Source: Apostichopus japonicus
Taxonomy: Eukaryota; Echinodermata; Holothuroidea; Aspidochirotida; Stichopodidae
Direction: 5' to 3'
DNA length: 64,000 bases
NCBI RefSeq assembly: GCF_037975245.1
Contig: NC_092573.1
Location: forward strand, 10,473,501-10,537,500
In this document: positions 61,901 through 64,000 of the stretch, piece by piece
How the letters are laid out: every line of letters begins with the position of its first letter
Position numbering within the stretch: position 1 is the first letter of the stretch
Notes under the pieces: generated by a model
What the model was told of the DNA's origin: nothing
What the model saw: only the letters and a program-made list of their open reading frames with translations
Databases searched by the model: none
Program-made: the position numbers and the translations under genes

Positions 61901-63944
61901 TCTATACACAACATTTAGTTACTCGACATATTGGCAGTTGTCGCCAGAGTTACCATAGACACATATAGGCCTATATATATGTTTCCGATTGGCTGACTAA
62001 TGCAAGTGCCGTCATTAAGACAGGGATGCATGGTACAAGAATTTGTATCTGCAAAGATAGAAAACATTATTTAGACAATTACGAATTAACTGATTTCATT
62101 TACGAAGGATGGGTTTCAAGTATCTTCATGAGAAAAGTTTCGATATTTACACGACACGTTTCTGAAAAGAGAGAAAAATTACCAATAATTCCAAGCTTTC
62201 ATGCACAAAGGGATGATATTGTGCGTTGAAGATATAGATGAAAGTACATGCCCTCGCTGCTAAATTACAACAGTAACGCGGAAACGAACTATTCAAACAC
62301 ATTCTACAACGCAAAGTTTAATGCTCACCATATTCGCAGTTGTCGCCATAGTAACCAAATAATAATACCTATGGTACATTCACATTATGGATTATGGACA
62401 AATTTCAGCAAAATGCTTAGATTATGTTCCTCTTTAACATATCAGAAAGAAATTTTGATCTGGACTATTCTTTTAACTTATTGCTCACCATATTCGCAGT
62501 TGTCACCATAGTAACCAATATCACAGATACATCTGGTTCCGTTAGGTTGATTAATGCAAGTGCCGCCATTAAGACAGGATCCCATTGTACACAAATTTGC
62601 ATCTGAAAAGCAGTTATAACAGTTTCGATATTTCTAGAGAACGTTTCTGATAAGAGAGAACAGTTGCCAGCACTTCCAAGTTTTGACACACAATAAGACG
62701 ATATTGTGGGTTTGAATAGAAAAACATGAACTCCTGTGTCACTTTGCTGCTACATTAGCAAGAGTAACGCGGAAACGAGCTATATTCAAACACGTATTCT
62801 ACAACGCAAAGTTTCGTTATCTTAATGCTCACCATATTCGCAGTTGTCACCATAGTAAACAAGATCACAGATACATCTGGTACCGTTAGGCTGATAAACG
62901 CAAGTTCCGCCATTAAGACAGTATCCCATTGTACACAAATTTGCATCTGAAAAAAATCCATGGATCATTCTTTGGTTGCATTTGATTGCTATCGAGTAAT
63001 CACTTCGAATGTACATTGTCATTCATCCACCAAATTTGTTGTGACTGGTCATTAAGACGTAGCTGGAGTTTTGAATACACAAAATGACAATACTTGCATA
63101 TGTGGCCTCTGTATTAGAAATGGAACCCTAAAGAATAGTCCAAACCATACGATCTGGCACCCCAATATCCCCTATATGCCCCTATATGCCCCTCTCTGGC
63201 TTTCCGAATGCATATTAAAATATAGAGGTTCATCTATATATATAGATGATATAATAGCAATGGGTCCTAAGGTGCGCATCGGGCCCGTTTGATATACTGG
63301 ATGCGCGTTTAATCAAAGTTTTAATAAAACGTTTGGTAGTTAATCAAATGATCAACTTTCAGTTTGGTATATAAATTATGATATGTAGAAATGTTGCCTT
63401 TTCGTGTCGAAATTCTTAAAAATTGAAAGTTTTGAGACAGAAAGTCAAAATATTAAGATTAAACATCCAAATTGTGTCAGAAACATCAAAACTTTGTTAC
63501 AATCAATGGTTTTGATGTAACGGTGATATTTCGAGTTTTGGACATTCCCTCTCACGAATACGATCAAGTCAAAGTTTTTGAATTGCATTACCGCGAATTA
63601 ATTCTTGCAAAATAAAAAAGCCCCTGCCAATTTGGACCATTCCATCATCTATACAACTGATGATTGATTAACTTTTCTACGGCATCTGAATGTTGTCATA
63701 TATATAGGGCAGACCCTCTGACTGAAAGTTTTGCTTCAAAGGTCCTGGAATCCATAGCTCGTCTTTGCACTGCGATTATTAAATAGTATAGCTCACTGGA
63801 CACATCGAACACGTATATAGAAGGGCATATAAAACCATGATCAGCAGGGTAAATACGGTTCAAAACATAACACCCGAGGTTAAAATTTTCATTACAATTT
63901 TCGTCGTTTGGTTGTCTGCATGAATCGTTGAAACGCAAGGTACT
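52872..63944 (-). CDS. EGF-repeat single-pass transmembrane protein (3' part of a split gene)
   Basis: Spliced gene assembled by eye from seven minus-strand exons: 63944-63797 (less certain), 62946-62833, 62602-62489, 56317-56201, 55697-55665, 53509-53367 and 52982-52872. Every intron has GT-AG ends. The junction phases agree: 1 between all EGF exons, the linker and the TM exon, and 0 before the last exon. The product has at least three six-cysteine EGF domains, a short juxtamembrane linker, one hydrophobic helix followed by a basic KWKQRK stop-transfer, and a cytoplasmic tail of about 65 residues with three tyrosines near the C-terminus. It is therefore a type I cell-surface protein, perhaps an adhesion molecule or receptor. 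No kinase or other enzymatic domain is present. The signal peptide and N-terminal exons lie beyond base 64000. The intron between 56317 and 62489 contains a Ty3 retrotransposon. I cannot name the family more precisely. Confidence 0.8.
53251..53282. repeat. Short perfect-looking hairpin in the last intron
   Basis: CCAGGGAG(C)TGTT, a 4-base loop, then AACAACTCCCTGG: a 13-bp stem with one mismatch. It lies between the transmembrane exon and the last exon. No function can be assigned. Confidence 0.5.
53367..53509 (-). CDS. Transmembrane exon of the EGF/TM protein
   Basis: This 143-bp exon is entered in phase 1 after ...TTTTAATAG and left in phase 0 at GCG|GTAAGTA. It encodes a hydrophobic helix ([19 protein letters not shown]), then the basic segment ELKWKQRK and a Ser/Thr/Pro-rich stretch. 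Its first codon is completed by the last base of the 33-bp linker exon. The order EGF, linker, helix, basic anchor indicates a type I membrane protein. Confidence 0.8.
53510..55664 (-). other. Intron between linker and transmembrane exons
   Basis: About 2.1 kb. It holds an unassigned 79-codon minus frame (53729-53968) and the dispersed repeat at 54428. No further exon with a consistent phase was found. Confidence 0.6.
54428..54690 (-). repeat. Dispersed-type repeat containing AGGTCAAAGGTCA
   Basis: The minus strand reads GGTCAAAGGTCATTTGGGGTCACC with AAGTACCATATTAAGTA, AGACCAACTTTATATTTGG and a GTGAGTGTG tract. It has the look of an interspersed repeat with words I associate with marine invertebrate genomes. 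No second copy is in this window, so its limits are approximate. Confidence 0.4.
55665..55697 (-). CDS. 33-bp linker micro-exon of the EGF/TM protein
   Basis: This micro-exon lies between CTTTCTTTCAG and GTAAAG and is phase 1 on both sides. It adds about 11 residues (core [10 protein letters not shown]) between the last EGF domain and the membrane helix. The length is a multiple of three, so skipping it would keep the frame and alternative use is possible. Support comes from the splice consensus at both ends and from phase agreement with both neighbours. There is no transcript evidence. Confidence 0.65.
56201..56317 (-). CDS. EGF-domain exon (membrane-proximal)
   Basis: 117 bp, phase 1 to phase 1, acceptor ...TCTTTTTTTTAG, donor G|GTAAGT. 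It encodes one complete EGF domain with six cysteines in the order TC-N4-C-DNGATC-...-KCIC-...-YC ([20 protein letters not shown] is its core). The acidic calcium-binding signature before the first cysteine is absent. Its acceptor is 22 bp from the target-site duplication of the Ty3 element, which therefore occupies the region where the branch point would normally lie. Confidence 0.85.
56339..56343. repeat. Target-site duplication of the Ty3 element (left)
   Basis: CCTTG directly before the LTR terminal TG; repeated after the 3' LTR at 61782-61786. The left copy is 22 bp from the acceptor of the EGF exon at 56317. Confidence 0.8.
56344..56388 (+). repeat. 5' LTR fragment (first 45 bp)
   Basis: Identical over 45 bp to 61532-61576. 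At 56388 the match ends and the sequence passes directly into coding sequence of the gag zinc knuckle, so about 205 bp of LTR and the leader have been deleted. Without R, U5 and a primer-binding site this copy cannot be transcribed and reverse-transcribed in the usual way. Confidence 0.85.
56894..57517. other. Loop of the foldback element
   Basis: Unique sequence between the two inverted arms. It contains no convincing reading frame (the longest, about 70 codons from 56926, resembles nothing I know), several AGGCCTA/GGCCTAG words near 57212-57370, and a TA repeat at 57479-57506 next to the right arm. Confidence 0.5.
57479..57506. repeat. (AT)n microsatellite in the foldback loop
   Basis: 28 bp of alternating AT just outside the right inverted arm. 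Confidence 0.9.
58053..58370 (+). pseudogene. Ty3 gag end and aspartic protease
   Basis: After the foldback, the frame resumes inside the second half of a CCHC knuckle (AKVCRSK). It then reads a retropepsin domain with the catalytic triad DTGAS at 58263-58277 in the context [19 protein letters not shown]. The frame is lost at about 58369, where one base appears to be missing and a TGA follows. The N-terminal two-thirds of gag is absent. The catalytic aspartate is intact, but the domain cannot be expressed as part of a full polyprotein. Confidence 0.8.
58370..59329 (+). pseudogene. Ty3 reverse transcriptase, broken
   Basis: Recognisable RT blocks are the conserved entry region ([20 protein letters not shown]), [43 protein letters not shown] and YLGH. 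Breaks are a frame change near 58480, an in-frame TAA at 58713-58715, a frameshift in a T-run near 59002-59010 and a stop at 59327-59329. At the active site (59099 onward) the aromatic YxDD box reads RVDD, with residues apparently lost just before it. The third catalytic aspartate lies in LDLSQAY. Single-base T-run errors could be sequencing artefacts, but the other lesions are not. Confidence 0.85.
59330..60257 (+). pseudogene. Ty3 RNase H and start of integrase, broken
   Basis: 59330-59530 carries the RT-RNase H connection with several stops. From 59562 a 231-codon open frame follows, with RNase H blocks ([62 protein letters not shown]). It continues into the integrase zinc-binding region ([18 protein letters not shown]). 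It ends at a TGA (60255-60257) where a tryptophan codon is expected within that domain. The frame continues afterwards, so this is a simple nonsense change. Confidence 0.85.
60258..60720 (+). pseudogene. Ty3 integrase core, broken
   Basis: Contains the CxxC end of the zinc finger ([10 protein letters not shown]) and the DDE core: first Asp in HADYAGPF, second in VTDNGPCF. A frameshift or TGA near 60600 breaks the frame. In the next frame, at the third catalytic position (60659-60661), the codon is AAG (Lys in NGLAKRAVQ) instead of the expected glutamate. A TAG follows near 60712. Two independent defects therefore inactivate the enzyme. Confidence 0.85.
60721..61361 (+). pseudogene. Ty3 integrase C-terminal region and pol end
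   Basis: A short open segment ([14 protein letters not shown]) marks the end of the core, then a TAG near 60841. From 60918 a 147-codon frame holds a GPY/F-like module ([38 protein letters not shown]). It is followed by a low-complexity tail ending in basic [12 protein letters not shown] and a stop. No chromodomain and no envelope frame follow. Confidence 0.8.
61519..61531 (+). promoter_or_regulatory. Polypurine tract
   Basis: AAGAGGGGAAGAG immediately before the 3' LTR TG: the plus-strand primer site expected in this position. Confidence 0.85.
61532..61781 (+). repeat. 3' LTR of the Ty3 element (250 bp)
   Basis: Starts TGTAGTATATTG right after the polypurine tract and ends CACGTCA before the CCTTG duplication. 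AATAAA near 61697 could serve as the polyadenylation signal. The first 45 bp are identical to the surviving 5' LTR fragment. At 250 bp it is within the usual range for short Ty3 LTRs. Confidence 0.85.
61928..62048 (-). pseudogene. Decayed EGF pseudo-exon
   Basis: Starts after a normal TTTGCAG acceptor and matches the EGF exons at 62489 and 62833 ([18 protein letters not shown]). It then runs out of frame across a short TATA/AGGCCTATA expansion where the fourth and fifth cysteines should be. The C-terminal part ([10 protein letters not shown]) reappears in another frame. The donor position, GTGAGC in the sister exons, reads TCGAG here. Both changes would remove it from the mRNA, so it is a dead duplicate. 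Confidence 0.6.
62329..62358 (-). pseudogene. Stub of an EGF exon
   Basis: About 30 bp identical or nearly so to the 3' end of the 62489 and 62833 exons, including the GGTGAGC donor (codes [10 protein letters not shown]). Homology stops abruptly at about 62358, and no acceptor or remaining EGF sequence precedes it. It is probably the product of unequal exchange within the duplicated EGF block. Confidence 0.6.
62489..62602 (-). CDS. EGF-domain exon (middle copy)
   Basis: 114 bp, symmetrical phase 1, acceptor CTTTTCAG, donor G|GTGAGC. It encodes a six-cysteine EGF domain (core [19 protein letters not shown], ending GDNCEY). It is nearly identical to the 62833-62946 exon, and the intron between them is also related to 62049-62328. 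These are recent tandem duplicates, so the EGF number may vary between alleles or species. Confidence 0.85.
62833..62946 (-). CDS. EGF-domain exon (upstream copy)
   Basis: 114 bp, phase 1 in and out, acceptor TTTTTTCAG, donor G|GTGAGC. It encodes an EGF domain with six cysteines ([33 protein letters not shown]). Compared with the 62489 copy it differs at only a few residues, with LVYYG in place of IGYYG. The next exon upstream on the minus strand is probably 63797-63944. Confidence 0.85.
62947..63796 (-). other. Intron upstream of the EGF exons
   Basis: About 0.85 kb between the probable exon at 63797 and the first EGF exon. A repeated CCCCTATATGCC word is seen near 63168-63190. No exon was recognised in it. 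Confidence 0.45.
63797..63944 (-). CDS. Probable exon of the EGF/TM gene, domain not recognised
   Basis: An open segment of 148 bp after a CCCCAG acceptor, ending at TCCA|GTGAGC. It enters in phase 0 and leaves in phase 1, which matches the phase-1 EGF exon at 62946. It codes 49 residues with four cysteines ([22 protein letters not shown]), which suits an extracellular module. The frame stays open beyond the proposed donor, so the 3' limit is inferred from the GTGAGC donor and phase. The acceptor is weaker than the others. Confidence 0.45.
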
Positions 63945-64000
63945 CTGGGGAATCACCTGACATTACAATATTCTTTGATACGAATTCGTCATGAAGCATA

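Larger units (their letters stand above)
62049..62832 (-). repeat. Tandem duplication of EGF exon plus intron
   Basis: The intron segment 62049-62328 aligns with 62603-62832. Shared words include GTTTCGATATTT, ACGTTTCTGA.AAGAGAGA, TTCCAAG.TTT, GCTGCTA.ATTA and GTAACGCGGAAACGA. Each copy is bounded by an EGF exon or its remains. The unit is roughly 0.45-0.5 kb and includes one exon. Several point differences and small indels separate the copies. Confidence 0.7.

Overview
The window is animal nuclear DNA. It is AT-rich, gene-poor and repeat-dense, and coding sequence is split into short exons with GT-AG introns. The decayed retroelement reading frames, tRNA-derived SINEs, TA microsatellites, frequent G/C homopolymers and AGGCCTA-type words, together with long foldback transposons built from tandem repeats (compare the TU elements of sea urchins), fit a marine invertebrate deuterostome, most likely an echinoderm. 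The species cannot be fixed from the sequence alone.

Layout. Bases 1 to about 52,800 contain no gene I can support. They hold dispersed and tandem repeats: two copies of a TTAA-bounded MITE (207-564, 9466-9836), a foldback element with inverted 16-bp minisatellite arms and an 8-bp target duplication (4953-5712), two or three tRNA-derived elements (6932, 17389, 47106), non-LTR retrotransposon 3' ends (11130-12165, 12320-12455, 34930-35128), a 170-bp Penelope-like insertion with a hammerhead-like motif and a 16-bp target duplication (17681-17850), a hAT-like MITE (27150-27578), a fragment matching the 5' end of U2 snRNA (32491-32535), a palindromic foldback (51136-51450), and many minisatellites. 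One possible exon (16098-16266) stands alone.

The right-hand 11 kb holds the 3' part of one host gene on the minus strand. From 5' to 3' it has a possible cysteine-containing exon (63797-63944), EGF-domain exons (62833-62946, 62489-62602, 56201-56317), a 33-bp linker exon (55665-55697), a transmembrane exon (53367-53509) and a terminal cytoplasmic-tail exon with its stop codon (52872-52982). All junction phases agree, so this is a single-pass membrane protein with EGF repeats and a short tyrosine-containing tail. Its N-terminal exons lie beyond the window. The EGF exon and its intron have been locally duplicated, leaving a frameshifted pseudo-exon and an exon stub.

A Ty3/gypsy retrotransposon (56344-61781, 5-bp target duplication) lies in one intron of this gene, opposite in orientation, 22 bp from a splice acceptor. 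Its 5' LTR, primer-binding region and most of gag have been deleted. Its pol is broken by stops and frameshifts and has lost catalytic residues. A 1.6-kb foldback transposon (56412-58044) sits in the remaining gag zinc knuckle with its own 8-bp target duplication. The order of events can be read: host gene, then Ty3 insertion, then foldback insertion into the Ty3 element.
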